A stretch of 20,950 nucleotides of DNA, taken from positions 1-20,950 of IMG/VR virus record IMGVR_UViG_3300050025_000103, one strand, 5' to 3'. Shown piece after piece: positions 7,106 to 14,211 of the stretch (the first letter of the stretch is position 1; every line of letters begins with the position of its first letter). The translations under genes were made by a program, and so were the position numbers. Source of the DNA: a virus. The notes under the pieces were generated by a model that saw only the letters and a program-made list of their open reading frames with translations, ran no database searches and was not told the origin of the DNA.

Positions 7106-8233
7106 TTACTCTTTTACTTCAGAATCATCAACATTGTCAGTATCTTCTGTTGTGTCATCTGTTTCATTTGTAGGCGCCGAATATGTTTTCTTTGCTTCTG
7201 CTATCCGAGCCCACATACTATTCTGAGCCAACTCTTCTGCGAACAAAACAGCAATCTTGTCCTTTCCTACATACTGCTGATTATCAAGCTCATATGTGCG
7301 ATTGTTGATGCGTTTAATCAGACCATATTTAACCCCCAAGTCTCGTATCTCGTTCTCCTTTTTGACTACGCCCTTGAGATATTCGATAGAGAACTCAGCA
7401 GACTTAAACGGGCTGCTCAGCTTGTTTTTTGTCACTTTTGAGTTTATGACGTGACCAACTTGCTCATCATTTCGCTCTATCACGTGGTCTGCGCCGGTAA
7501 GACGAGTGAATGAAATCTGTAAACTGGCCGCGTGTTTAAGACATCTTCCGCCAGGACTATCCGGTTGTGAATACATAGCCATTGAGTCGCGAAGTTGGTT
7601 GATTCCGATAAAGGCAACGTTAGCAGTCGAAAGCAGGGGTGTTAGCCTACGAAGCGCTGGGCCCAAGAACCGAGGAAGCGCTGCCATAGATTGCCCCTCT
7701 ATCTGGGTTACCTCTTCAACGGGAGCTTGAATCATTGCTATAGAATCCAATATAATGAGGCCAAAGTTGCTATCCTTCTCTTGTATGGCCAAGTCTAAAA
7801 TGCCAAGCTTGGTCTTCTTACCAAGTACTTTCTTGTCCGGTTGTCCAACAAGCAACTCAAATATCTGAGCGCCACGGTTCTCCTTGTACACCTTAACTCG
7901 CTTCAAGTCTACGCCCAAACGCGCAGCCCAAGCACTATCAAAAGTAAACTCGCAGTCTATAAACAATCCCCAGTTATTAGGATCTTGCTTCTGCCATTGA
8001 GCAAGAGTTGATAGTGCTATTAACGTCTTTCCGGAACTCTGTATTCCCGCAAACTGAGTAAGTGCGCCTCTCGGAATGCCACCCACGCCGGTAATGTCAT
8101 CGAGTGCGTAGCTTCCTGTCGGTATGACATCACACTGGCCAACACCGTCCATATCCCCACTGAATAACCCCTCGTCGCCATATTGCTGAGTGATCTGCTT
8201 CCAAATGCTATCCATGCTCTTCTTCTCTACCAT
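7106..8233 (-). CDS. recA: RecA/UvsX-family recombinase
   Basis: This 375-residue recombinase catalyses ATP-dependent pairing and strand exchange between homologous DNAs. Walker A is GIQSSGKT at 63-70, equivalent to bacterial GPESSGKT. The catalytic-Glu strand is FIDCEFTFD with Glu95. Walker B is LIILD at 159-163. The loop-2 region has QPDSPGGR near 223-230, and the C-terminal domain ends in an acidic tail (TEDTDNVDDSEVKE) as in many RecA proteins. AGGAG lies 6 nt before the ATG. With the ssDNA-binding protein, a RuvC-type resolvase and perhaps a UvsY-like mediator also in the window, it would form the phage recombination set. Sequence style is closer to large-phage RecA/UvsX than to host RecA. 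No intein interrupts it. Confidence 0.95.
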   Translation of the reverse strand: MVEKKSMDSIWKQITQQYGDEGLFSGDMDGVGQCDVIPTGSYALDDITGVGGIPRGALTQFAGIQSSGKTLIALSTLAQWQKQDPNNWGLFIDCEFTFDSAWAARLGVDLKRVKVYKENRGAQIFELLVGQPDKKVLGKKTKLGILDLAIQEKDSNFGLIILDSIAMIQAPVEEVTQIEGQSMAALPRFLGPALRRLTPLLSTANVAFIGINQLRDSMAMYSQPDSPGGRCLKHAASLQISFTRLTGADHVIERNDEQVGHVINSKVTKNKLSSPFKSAEFSIEYLKGVVKKENEIRDLGVKYGLIKRINNRTYELDNQQYVGKDKIAVLFAEELAQNSMWARIAEAKKTYSAPTNETDDTTEDTDNVDDSEVKE

Positions 8234-8242
8234 TTCTTGCTC

Positions 8243-8929
8243 CTATTCTTTCAAGTAGTTAAAATATGAACTATAAGGTGAGGCCAAAATAAAGCCTCGA
8301 ATTTGATCAGGCGGCACAACGATTCCCATGTCCGGCAAAGCTATACGCAAACATTCGACATCTTCATCATCAGCCTGGCAAAAATCAGTGGAGTATGAAT
8401 CAACCGCACGTATTACACCAAACAACTCGCCTGACATGTTAAAAGCTCCACCACCACTACTCCCAAATATAATGCCGCCACTTACTTCCCAACCAGCAAG
8501 ATCGCCACCATTCGTCACTCGGGCTGTTGAACTTATGATGCCTTTTTTGAGCGACTTTGTGTAGTGGTTTGGATTCGCGGCCAACCAAATGTCATCTCCG
8601 AGCAAAGGATTATCGACGGCTACCTCAGAGTGATATAATACACCGCGATAGGTTATTTGTAGTAGGGCGAGATCCAGTTTCGCATCATAAAAACCAGCAT
8701 TGTAGGGAACGGAAAATGATTCAAAGGTGGACACGATGCTTATTGGGGTGTTGTCCTCAGCGTTATCAGCCACCACATGATAGGACGTCAAAACAAACGC
8801 AGTGGGTTCTTTTGCGTATATAACAACCCCAGAGGATTCATCTACTTTGACCACCGAATTTACCATGTTGCGAATCATATCGGATTTTGAACAAGATACC
8901 AAAAGCAAACACAGCAGCAGTTTCTTCAT
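8243..8929 (-). CDS. Lipoprotein-type trypsin-like serine protease
   Basis: The 228-residue product begins with MKKLLLCLLLVSCSKSD, a lipoprotein signal peptide with Cys13 in an LVSC lipobox, so the mature protein would be lipid-anchored outside the cytoplasmic membrane. The rest is a chymotrypsin/HtrA-like fold with all three catalytic residues visible: His51 in VLTSYHVVAD, Asp86 in AKLDLALLQ, and Ser158 in FGSSGGGAFN (GxSGG). No PDZ domain follows, so it resembles the protease half of HtrA/DegP only. It sits between recA and a lipoprotein gene, 9 nt before recA, in one operon. A role in envelope remodelling, cleaving a surface receptor or defence protein, or superinfection exclusion is plausible but unproven. 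GAGGT upstream of the ATG is the likely ribosome binding site. Confidence 0.88.
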   Translation of the reverse strand: MKKLLLCLLLVSCSKSDMIRNMVNSVVKVDESSGVVIYAKEPTAFVLTSYHVVADNAEDNTPISIVSTFESFSVPYNAGFYDAKLDLALLQITYRGVLYHSEVAVDNPLLGDDIWLAANPNHYTKSLKKGIISSTARVTNGGDLAGWEVSGGIIFGSSGGGAFNMSGELFGVIRAVDSYSTDFCQADDEDVECLRIALPDMGIVVPPDQIRGFILASPYSSYFNYLKE

Positions 8930-8949
8930 GGGGCACCTCTTGTTTGGAT

Positions 8950-9297
8950 CTACTTATAACAATCTTCGGCCGCGTTTGGGTTTAGTACAGCCTTTGCGAA
9001 GACAGTATCACAAGTACCAGAGCAAATAACCGTCACATAAATCGCTCCACATACACCGCTCTTTGCCCTTAGTTCGAGTTTGGCCGTTCCGTATTGTAGG
9101 TCTGGCATAGAAATAACGTCTGTAATAGTAGCCTGTATGTTGGTCGGCAAGGCAAGATCGACGGTTTTGCTTTGGACGGCCTTACGCATTAAGTCTTCAC
9201 GTTCAAGTTGCTGTTGGCTTACGCAGGGATTGGCCTTACATGACACAAATAGGGCCAAACAAGATAGCAAAACGATTCCAAATGGCTTCAAGTTCAT
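8950..9297 (-). CDS. Small lipoprotein, paralogue group member
   Basis: I place the start at the ATG at 9297, giving 115 residues that open with a lipoprotein signal, MNLKPFGIVLLSCLALFVSC, with Cys20 in the lipobox; a longer frame back to 9372 would run inside dnaJ. The ATG is 1 nt after the dnaJ stop, with AGG 5 nt before it. The mature part is beta-rich, with several cysteines (NPC, SGVCG, VICSGTC, DCYK) that could form disulfides in an oxidising compartment. Its core, ITDVISMPDLQYGTAKLELR, lines up with ITDFTIAKDLSAGMVEATVQ of the protein at 12010-12372, so the two look like paralogues. Function unknown; superinfection exclusion is a common role for small phage lipoproteins. Confidence 0.85.
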   Translation of the reverse strand: MNLKPFGIVLLSCLALFVSCKANPCVSQQQLEREDLMRKAVQSKTVDLALPTNIQATITDVISMPDLQYGTAKLELRAKSGVCGAIYVTVICSGTCDTVFAKAVLNPNAAEDCYK

Positions 9298-9298
9298 A

Positions 9299-10324
9299 TT
9301 AACCTCGCATTCCTTTAAGTTTGTGTAGCAGCTCTTTCTCTTTGTCATTAAGCTTGTCCGGCATCTTAACATTGACTCTTATGTAGTGGTGGCCTGTATT
9401 TTGATCAGTGTTAATGCCCCGTCCATCCAACCTCAAAACCATGCCGGGCTGTGTGAGTGAAGGTATGGTTACTTTGCCCTTGCCGTGTACCGTTTCTATT
9501 TCACGTTCAATACCAAGCAAAGCGTCAAGATAGTCCACGTCTTCATCCACATAAATATCAAGGCCGCGACGATTGAACTTTGGATGCGGAGATATTGAAA
9601 TACCTACGTACAAATCACCAGAAGGACCGCCATTAAGTCCCGGAACACCTTTGCCGGCCAGACGCATAGTAGTTCCTTCGTCTATGCCTGCTGGTATGTT
9701 TATGCTTAGTTTTTCTTCTTTGAGCTTTTGTCCAGAGCCACCACAACCATGACATCTTTCCTCTATATGCCGGCCAGAACCCCCGCAACTAAGGCAAGTA
9801 CTCATTATTCTTAGATACCCTTGCTGATATCCCGTTTTTCCTGAGCCGGTACAGGACTTACAGGTAGAAAACTTAGTGCCACCCTCTGCTCCTGTTCCTC
9901 TACATTCAGTACATTCGGTGCTGTATGATATTTTGAGCGTCTTCTTTCCACCAGTCACAGCCTCCATAAAATCGAGCACCATGCTTTTGTGTAAATCTGA
10001 TCCTTTGAATACGCTCCTGGCCCCTTGCTTTGTGCGGCCGAAGAGATCGTTGAAGTTGAATCCGAAGCCTTGCGCAAATACATCATCTATATTGACGTTG
10101 GGTTGCGGCATTGGACTTGTACTTCCACACTGATCGTATTGCTGACGTTTAATAGGATCAGACAGTACATCATAGGCCGACGAGATAGACTTGAACTTCT
10201 CCTCTGCTGCTGGATCTTTGTTTCTATCTGGGTGAAAATCTAAGGCGAGTTTATGGAATGCGGCTTTGATCTCTTTGTCAGTAGCTGTTTTCTCTACGCC
10301 AAGTACTTCATATGGATTGGTCAT
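9299..10324 (-). CDS. dnaJ: DnaJ (Hsp40) co-chaperone
   Basis: A complete 341-residue type I DnaJ. The J domain (1-70) carries the HPD motif at 31-33, which stimulates the DnaK ATPase. A short Gly/Phe region follows (about 80-107, [11 protein letters not shown]). The zinc domain has all four CxxCxGxG repeats, near residues 138, 155, 177 and 191. The C-terminal substrate-binding domains run from about 205 to 330 ([24 protein letters not shown]). It is slightly shorter than E. coli DnaJ (376). It would recruit host DnaK to phage complexes, for example for replication or virion assembly; no DnaK gene is in the window. The ATG overlaps the stop of the resolvase gene (ATGA), and its ribosome binding site is weak, so translation is probably coupled. 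Confidence 0.96.
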   Translation of the reverse strand: MTNPYEVLGVEKTATDKEIKAAFHKLALDFHPDRNKDPAAEEKFKSISSAYDVLSDPIKRQQYDQCGSTSPMPQPNVNIDDVFAQGFGFNFNDLFGRTKQGARSVFKGSDLHKSMVLDFMEAVTGGKKTLKISYSTECTECRGTGAEGGTKFSTCKSCTGSGKTGYQQGYLRIMSTCLSCGGSGRHIEERCHGCGGSGQKLKEEKLSINIPAGIDEGTTMRLAGKGVPGLNGGPSGDLYVGISISPHPKFNRRGLDIYVDEDVDYLDALLGIEREIETVHGKGKVTIPSLTQPGMVLRLDGRGINTDQNTGHHYIRVNVKMPDKLNDKEKELLHKLKGMRG

Positions 10325-10878
10325 TTCTTCTTACTGGTCTTTCTTTTAGTTGTCTTTTTGCGTCGTTTCTTGGGCCGTTTTGGTTTGATTGTAAGTGTCG
10401 CCTTGCCCTGTTTTAGATCGCGCAAAGCATAGGCCAAGCAAAATGAATCCACTACGTCATTATCTCTATCGAAGTCAAGCCCCATATGTTCAAGATGGTA
10501 CTTCTTTATTATACCCTCAAATGCTTCGTCTTTATGGCAAGAGACGCTAACTATCTTGCGCGCCTCTACTGCCATCATACTGTTTGCTTCTCGGCCGGTA
10601 TGTTCGTAGATGGTTTTAAGGGCCACTCCTCTGTACATCGCCAAAATTTTAAAGCTCACTACGTTGCGCGAGTAAAAAATATCCTCCGCGACCACATCAG
10701 TAGGCTTGTAGGCGTCAATCAACTTAACTATCTCATTCTGAAAGTATAGCAGCCGAGCACCTTCCGACTGTTTATGATTGGGGAGAATAAGGCCATAAGC
10801 GTCAGGAATAGGCTGCTCATCTGTAAGAACACACCATCCAGTACTCTTTGAACTTATATCGAGAGCAAGTATGATCAC
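10321..10878 (-). CDS. ruvC: RuvC-like Holliday junction resolvase
   Basis: This 185-residue RNase H-fold endonuclease cuts four-way DNA junctions made by recombination or at replication forks. Acidic active-site residues are visible: Asp7 in [13 protein letters not shown], Glu65 in DVVAEDIF, and Asp141/Asp144 in [14 protein letters not shown], the normal RuvC pattern. The C-terminus is an unusual 25-residue basic tail, almost all Lys, Arg and Thr ([18 protein letters not shown]), which probably adds nonspecific DNA or RNA affinity. The start is a GTG whose GTGA overlaps the previous gene's stop, with only a weak ribosome binding site, so it depends on coupling. dnaJ begins at its stop codon. 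Other RuvC-like phage nucleases exist, but the overall match is to RuvC. Confidence 0.9.
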   Translation of the reverse strand: MIILALDISSKSTGWCVLTDEQPIPDAYGLILPNHKQSEGARLLYFQNEIVKLIDAYKPTDVVAEDIFYSRNVVSFKILAMYRGVALKTIYEHTGREANSMMAVEARKIVSVSCHKDEAFEGIIKKYHLEHMGLDFDRDNDVVDSFCLAYALRDLKQGKATLTIKPKRPKKRRKKTTKRKTSKKK

Positions 10879-11189
10879 TTTGTTGTCTCGTGTGTCTTGT
10901 GTGCGTTTAGCTGTTCGACTATTTCGTGTGCGGCATTAGATATAGACTTTGTGGTTCTCTCCTCATATCCAGGCGTCAGAAACCACTTATACTGAACTTT
11001 CATCGCGCCAGTCGGATTTTCGAGTACAAAAGTGTTGGTTGTAGGTAGCCATTTAGCCAGCAGATCTTCATTAACCCAACAAACCATATATCTCCCTTTA
11101 AACCACGAGAAGTCAGATCCGAGCCCCAAGTTAGTCAGCTCTTGTACTGCTTGGGAGATAAAGCTGGATCGAAGTGTGTCGTAAATCAT
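10875..11189 (-). CDS. Hypothetical protein upstream of ruvC
   Basis: A 104-residue soluble-looking protein, rich in Trp and Tyr (FSWFKGRYMVCWVNEDLLAKW, VQYKWFLTPGYEE), with AGGA 5 nt before the ATG. I see no cysteine cluster, membrane helix or catalytic motif and do not recognise the family. It is coupled to the resolvase gene through a GTGA overlap and so is likely part of the same recombination and chaperone operon. The C-terminal 25 residues are polar and helical. Confidence 0.75.
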   Translation of the reverse strand: MIYDTLRSSFISQAVQELTNLGLGSDFSWFKGRYMVCWVNEDLLAKWLPTTNTFVLENPTGAMKVQYKWFLTPGYEERTTKSISNAAHEIVEQLNAHKTHETTK

Positions 11190-11210
11190 AGAGATCCTGT
11201 CGTAGTTGTT

Positions 11211-11615
11211 CTATTCCTGTCCCTTACAACCCTCTGCGGGCGGTGTAGGAATCATGCGTTTGTTCATCTCAATATCGGGAGTTGGGGCGGTAGTAAGTAT
11301 GTGGCATTCTATTGTGTCTATATATTGTGAGGGCATATTACATTCAGTCAGCACGAGTAAGTCCAAGAAGTGCCCCTTTTGATTTCTGAATGCGGTATTG
11401 GTCGAAACAAACACTCTATTACCCGAGACAGAAATCAAAATATGCTCAATGGTCGTTGTATGGATTACTTCCGTTCCAAAGTTCGCCTCAACCCAACACT
11501 GTCCCTCCCAGATAAGCGATTCTACTTCCTCAGACACTTTTTGCTCCACGGCAGAGTTTAGTCGAGTACAACCAATAAGTGTAAGGGCAAACAAAGTCAG
11601 CAGTAAGTGTTTCAT
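11211..11615 (-). CDS. Small lipoprotein, paralogue group member
   Basis: The 134-residue product has a lipoprotein signal MKHLLLTLFALTLIGC with the lipobox LIGC at Cys16, and a GGGAG site before the ATG. The mature part starts with a helix (SAVEQKVSEEVES), then alternating strands and a C-terminal segment with paired cysteines (LTECNMP, IECHIL). Segment RNQKGHFLDLLVLTECNM resembles SNPKGYLWDQYAVFGCTD of the adjacent upstream gene product, pointing to tandem duplication. The start ATG overlaps the stop of that gene (ATGA). It is presumably anchored in the host envelope; function unknown, superinfection exclusion or receptor masking possible. Confidence 0.85.
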   Translation of the reverse strand: MKHLLLTLFALTLIGCTRLNSAVEQKVSEEVESLIWEGQCWVEANFGTEVIHTTTIEHILISVSGNRVFVSTNTAFRNQKGHFLDLLVLTECNMPSQYIDTIECHILTTAPTPDIEMNKRMIPTPPAEGCKGQE

Positions 11616-12013
11616 TGGTCTCTCCCTATACAGTAATCGGGCAGTGGGTCGTGTATCTCTTTGTCATAAAGTAGGTCATCATCTATCGCAGGAACAAAGT
11701 AAGATAAAACTCGACATGTGATCTTGTCCCCCATTTTGCGGCCATCAGTACATCCGAATACCGCATATTGGTCCCATAGATATCCTTTTGGGTTGCTTAT
11801 GCGCTCCTTGATTACGATGATGCTTTGATCAGAGGTGAAGTAGTCTATGCTTCCAGAATAACTCATGCGGCCGTACCAGTTCTCCCGACAACCAAAGCTT
11901 TTACGCGCCTCAGAGTCAGCCGCATCCATCACGATTTTCTGTATATCTTTGTTTAGTGTCGGCGTACATCCGATAAGCATTAGGCCGAGCAGGAAAATCA
12001 GCGTAGTCTTCAT
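11612..12013 (-). CDS. Small lipoprotein, paralogue group member
   Basis: The frame is open from 12064, but the ATG at 12013 is chosen because it gives a textbook lipoprotein signal, MKTTLIFLLGLMLIGC, with Cys16, and because it overlaps the upstream stop by ATGA, like its neighbours. The protein has 133 residues: a helix just after the lipid anchor (KDIQKIVMDAADSEARK), then a beta-rich part with cysteines at FGCRENW, FGCTDG, ITCRVL and DYCIG. Its ribosome binding site is purine-rich but weak, so translation is likely coupled to the 12010-12372 gene. It is most like the product of 11211-11615. Function unknown. Confidence 0.85.
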   Translation of the reverse strand: MKTTLIFLLGLMLIGCTPTLNKDIQKIVMDAADSEARKSFGCRENWYGRMSYSGSIDYFTSDQSIIVIKERISNPKGYLWDQYAVFGCTDGRKMGDKITCRVLSYFVPAIDDDLLYDKEIHDPLPDYCIGRDQ

Positions 12014-12372
12014 TTGTTTTCTTTCTTGGTTGGGGCCGAGGAAAACTGGTAAATCACGTAGCACTCTTTGGGATTATTAGGCTTTACGCACAAGAACATA
12101 TAGTAGATCGTCCGGCCAGCGCTTTTGCTTTGTACTGTGGCCTCAACCATGCCGGCGCTTAAATCTTTGGCGATAGTGAAGTCTGTAATCGAGATAGTGC
12201 CATTGTGATCTTTTACGTTAAGCAGTGGAAGTTCAGTTGCGGAAATATACGTAGCCACGTCATTTCTTACTTTGTTTTCAATGCGCTTACTTAAATCTTT
12301 GCCGGCACCAAGAAACATAGAAAGAACAACACCCATAGTCAAAGCAAACAAAGTGGTATGGGTAGTGTTCAT
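12010..12372 (-). CDS. Signal-peptide protein related to the adjacent lipoproteins
   Basis: A 120-residue protein with AAGGAG 4 nt before its ATG. The N-terminus MNTTHTTLFALTMGVVLSMF is a membrane or signal segment sharing LFALT with the lipoprotein of 11211-11615, but the lipobox cysteine is missing (FLGAGKDL), so it is probably cleaved and soluble, or N-terminally anchored. The core ITDFTIAKDLSAGMVEATVQ then YYMFLCVKPN aligns by eye with the lipoprotein of 8950-9297. It is the first gene after the SSB terminator and begins the run of envelope genes. Function unknown. Confidence 0.82.
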   Translation of the reverse strand: MNTTHTTLFALTMGVVLSMFLGAGKDLSKRIENKVRNDVATYISATELPLLNVKDHNGTISITDFTIAKDLSAGMVEATVQSKSAGRTIYYMFLCVKPNNPKECYVIYQFSSAPTKKENK

Positions 12373-12394
12373 TAATCTCCTTAGTAAGCGGGAA

Positions 12395-12433
12395 CAAAAG
12401 AAAAGAAGGAGGCCGCAGAAACAGCCCCCTTCT
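12395..12433 (-). terminator. Intrinsic terminator after the SSB gene
   Basis: On the minus strand, AGAAGGGGGC and GCCTCCTTCT form a 10-bp stem (one G-U pair) around a 10-nt loop, followed by TTTTCTTTTG. It lies in the 81-nt gap between the SSB stop and the next gene. It would end most SSB transcripts and let only part of transcription read into the envelope and recombination genes, as no other promoter is evident there. Confidence 0.75.
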
Positions 12434-12453
12434 AAAATACCTGATACTATTGG

Positions 12454-13116
12454 CTATTTCGCGTCAAAATCGAACAAGTCACTTTCACTGTCGTCATCGC
12501 TTGGTGGTGGAGAATCAGTATCGTCAACTACTGCCGGTGCTTTAACTGCTTCCATACCCAGCTTCTCACATACCTCTGCTGGTGTGGGCGGCTCAATCAT
12601 CTTCTGTAAGTCAAGCTTCTCCATGGTGGCGCGGATCAATGTTTTCTCTTCATCGGTTAGCGGTTGTTTTGGCTGCGGAACAACTGAATATAGTGGATTG
12701 GAACCCTTTGGGCCACGAACGATGTCGATTTCGAATCCCCTCGGGTCTCCCCACACTATCGCACCCTTAGCGTTCTTTTGTGTAGTAAGCGCCTTGATCT
12801 GTTTCACTACCTGCGGACCCAGCTCAAGAACTTGAACCGTATTGGTCTTGGCGTTCAATACGGCAACCAACCAACGAGGCTTGCTTTCTTCCTTTGGATC
12901 TTTGGCAGCAGCGCAAGCAGGACAATCTTTTAGGCAGCAATGTACCTTGCGAGTTTGCCCAGTTGCGTCGGGGATAAAATGGCAGTTGTACTCATAGGGA
13001 CTTGAAACGCAGCGTACTATGTTTGACCCCTCTTCAAGATTCATGAAAGAGGTTTGGCCGCCTACACTCGCATCAGACCAACTATCCAACTTCCCTACAA
13101 TCTTCGTGTTACCCAT
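12454..13116 (-). CDS. gp32-like single-stranded DNA-binding protein
   Basis: A 220-residue phage SSB. The start is the ATG at 13116, 7 nt after AGGAG; an ATG six bases earlier is too close to the site. The N-terminal part (about 25-60) has the typical LEEGSNIVRCVSSPYEYNCH run, then a gp32-style zinc cluster, with His59 and Cys60, Cys65, Cys68 in HCCLKDCPAC. The OB-fold core follows (RWLVAVLNAKTNTVQVLELG, WGDPRGFEI, RGPKGSNPLYSV). The C-terminus is acidic and ends in SESDLFDFDAK, the kind of tail SSBs use to recruit partners. It would coat ssDNA during replication and help load RecA. The gene has its own promoter, a 5' hairpin and a terminator, so it is built for strong independent expression. 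Confidence 0.92.
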   Translation of the reverse strand: MGNTKIVGKLDSWSDASVGGQTSFMNLEEGSNIVRCVSSPYEYNCHFIPDATGQTRKVHCCLKDCPACAAAKDPKEESKPRWLVAVLNAKTNTVQVLELGPQVVKQIKALTTQKNAKGAIVWGDPRGFEIDIVRGPKGSNPLYSVVPQPKQPLTDEEKTLIRATMEKLDLQKMIEPPTPAEVCEKLGMEAVKAPAVVDDTDSPPPSDDDSESDLFDFDAK

Positions 13117-13181
13117 AATCATTCTCCTTTGTTTGCCCGGCGCATTTAGTCATCTTAGACAGTTAGCTTTGGGCGTTGTTT

Positions 13182-13201
13182 TGAGGCGCTTTTCGTCCTC
13201 A
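13182..13201 (-). promoter_or_regulatory. Stem-loop at the predicted 5' end of the SSB mRNA
   Basis: The minus strand forms TGAGG-(A bulge)-CG, loop AAAAG, CG-CCTCA: a 7-bp imperfect stem. It starts at the predicted transcription start, about 7 nt below the -10 box. A 5'-terminal hairpin usually protects mRNA from RNase E-type decay, and phage gp32 leaders are also sites of self-regulation. About 65 nt of A-rich leader follows before the start codon. Confidence 0.5.
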
Positions 13202-13207
13202 GTTACT

Positions 13208-13235
13208 ATTATACACTACTTCGCAAAAATATCAA
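13208..13235 (-). promoter_or_regulatory. Sigma70-type promoter of the SSB gene
   Basis: Minus-strand TTGATA (-35, 13235-13230), a 16-nt spacer and a perfect TATAAT (-10, 13213-13208). The -10 is preceded by AGTG as in the 6983-7012 promoter. Predicted start near 13201, giving a leader of about 85 nt. The gap 13117-13260 holds nothing else except the leader hairpin. Confidence 0.72.
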
Positions 13236-13260
13236 CTACTTTCTTCGTCTCACCTCTTTC

Positions 13261-13557
13261 TTACAACCACTCTACGTGAATGGTATCTGACGTTGTATGA
13301 AAACAATCAAATCCCTCGGCTATTAGTTTGATCATCACATATTCAACCTTACTATCGCGCGGCCAACCCTTACAGTTCTCCTCCCACACGTAATGCCCAG
13401 TGTAAGCCGCATATTGAATGTGGGTCAAAACACCAGCCAAGTCCTCACTAAACTGCTTCTCATTAAACTTCGTGGCCGCCTCAGTCATCTTCTTGCGTAG
13501 TTTTTTTATTTTCTTCAGCTTTGTCGGCGGGGGGTTTGTTGGCATGCGGATACTCAT
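13261..13557 (-). CDS. Hypothetical basic N-terminus protein
   Basis: A 98-residue protein with AAGGAG before the ATG. The first 30 residues are very basic (PPPTKLKKIKKLRKKMTEA); the rest looks like a small alpha/beta domain with many aromatics (THIQYAAYTGHYVWEENCKGW, CFHTTSDTIHVEWL). The ending resembles small phage proteins that fold as a helix followed by a beta-hairpin, but I cannot assign a family. Last gene before the SSB promoter. Confidence 0.72.
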   Translation of the reverse strand: MSIRMPTNPPPTKLKKIKKLRKKMTEAATKFNEKQFSEDLAGVLTHIQYAAYTGHYVWEENCKGWPRDSKVEYVMIKLIAEGFDCFHTTSDTIHVEWL

Positions 13558-13567
13558 TTCTGCTCCT

Positions 13568-13642
13568 TTACCTGTTCTTTGACTTACACATATCGATCCC
13601 CATAACAGTGATTACCAAACAAACAATACACAAGATCTCCAT
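13568..13642 (-). CDS. Very small membrane protein (24 aa), copy B of a duplicated cassette
   Basis: ATG at 13642 with AAAGGAG 5 nt upstream, encoding MEILCIVCLVITVMGIDMCKSKNR. It is one hydrophobic helix with a basic end. It is too short to trust on coding grounds alone. However, the ribosome binding site and first codons are repeated almost exactly upstream of the 13678-13776 ORF, and its final MCKSKNR-stop is echoed as MCKAKNR-stop after that ORF. That shows a duplicated mini-gene cassette of about 134 nt. Confidence 0.5.
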   Translation of the reverse strand: MEILCIVCLVITVMGIDMCKSKNR

Positions 13643-13677
13643 ATTGTCTCCTTTACCTGTTCTTCGCCTTACACATC

Positions 13678-13776
13678 CTAACTGGCATCTCTATTCAGTT
13701 CTCGTAGCAACAGCCCAACAGCCAAAACCAAACATGACCCGAGGATACCAACGATTACCCAACAAAAAATCTCCAT
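13678..13776 (-). CDS. Very small membrane protein (32 aa), copy A of a duplicated cassette
   Basis: ATG at 13776 with AAAGGAG 5 nt upstream. The product begins MEIFCWVIVGILGSCLVLAV and ends LLRELNRDAS: one membrane helix with a charged tail. It shares MEI(F/L)C and the following GTAATC codons with copy B. After its TAG, the short frame MCKAKNR-stop remains as a relic of the copy B-type C-terminus, so a small insertion or frameshift altered the end of this copy. Function unknown. Confidence 0.55.
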   Translation of the reverse strand: MEIFCWVIVGILGSCLVLAVGLLLRELNRDAS

Positions 13777-13788
13777 ATTGTCTCCTTT

Positions 13789-14196
13789 CTACTTGTTTTC
13801 TGGCAGCTCTTTCCCCAACCACAAGAAGGTAAGTAGGTTGAGCGCGGCGGCAGTAGGAGCAGTAGTACATATGGCTACTTCTTGCTGCTCTGGTTTCTGT
13901 TGTGTCGTAAGCCGTCCATCTCTACCGGCAAACAAAGAATCACCCTCACGATATAGCTGGGTCGTGTCGTATTGGTCAGTCTCAAACAAACCTCTACGAT
14001 GCCAAACTGTGATACGGTCAGAGTTTCCAAGGCCGTCTATAATGCCAAAAGACGCAGTTCCATCAGATAGGTGGCAAATAGCATCATTGTCATTTGTAAT
14101 CTCGATTTGTCCTATTTGTCCTGGCTCAAACTCAGTGGTCTTATCTGCCGCAAACGAAGTAGGTAGGTTATTCATTGTATTGATTAGTCTAAGCAT
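13789..14196 (-). CDS. Hypothetical beta-rich protein
   Basis: A 135-residue protein; AAGGAAA precedes the ATG. The sequence is rich in Gly, Asp, Thr and short hydrophobic strands (EPGQIGQIEITNDNDAICHL, TASFGIIDGLGNSDRITVWH, SLFAGRDGRL), suggesting a beta-sandwich, with a more hydrophobic C-terminus (APTAAALNLLTFLWLGKEL). The repeated DG turns are reminiscent of small phage head-decoration or tail-fibre-adjacent proteins, but nothing is diagnostic. It lies in a run of small accessory genes. Confidence 0.75.
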   Translation of the reverse strand: MLRLINTMNNLPTSFAADKTTEFEPGQIGQIEITNDNDAICHLSDGTASFGIIDGLGNSDRITVWHRRGLFETDQYDTTQLYREGDSLFAGRDGRLTTQQKPEQQEVAICTTAPTAAALNLLTFLWLGKELPENK

Positions 14197-14211
14197 ATTA
14201 TTTCCTTTGTT

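Larger units (their letters stand above)
13563..13788 (-). repeat. Tandem duplicated mini-gene cassette
   Basis: Two direct repeat pairs mark the duplication. A 20-nt perfect pair covers the ribosome binding site and start codon (13635-13654 and 13769-13788). A 29-nt pair with about two mismatches (13563-13591 and 13648-13676) covers the C-terminal codons and the next ribosome binding site. The C-terminal codons of the upstream copy are no longer in frame with its ORF. Confidence 0.7.

Noticed and set aside
12272-12835. A 187-codon plus-strand frame
   Set aside because: It is antisense to the SSB gene, the terminator and the next gene start, all of which are well supported on the minus strand.
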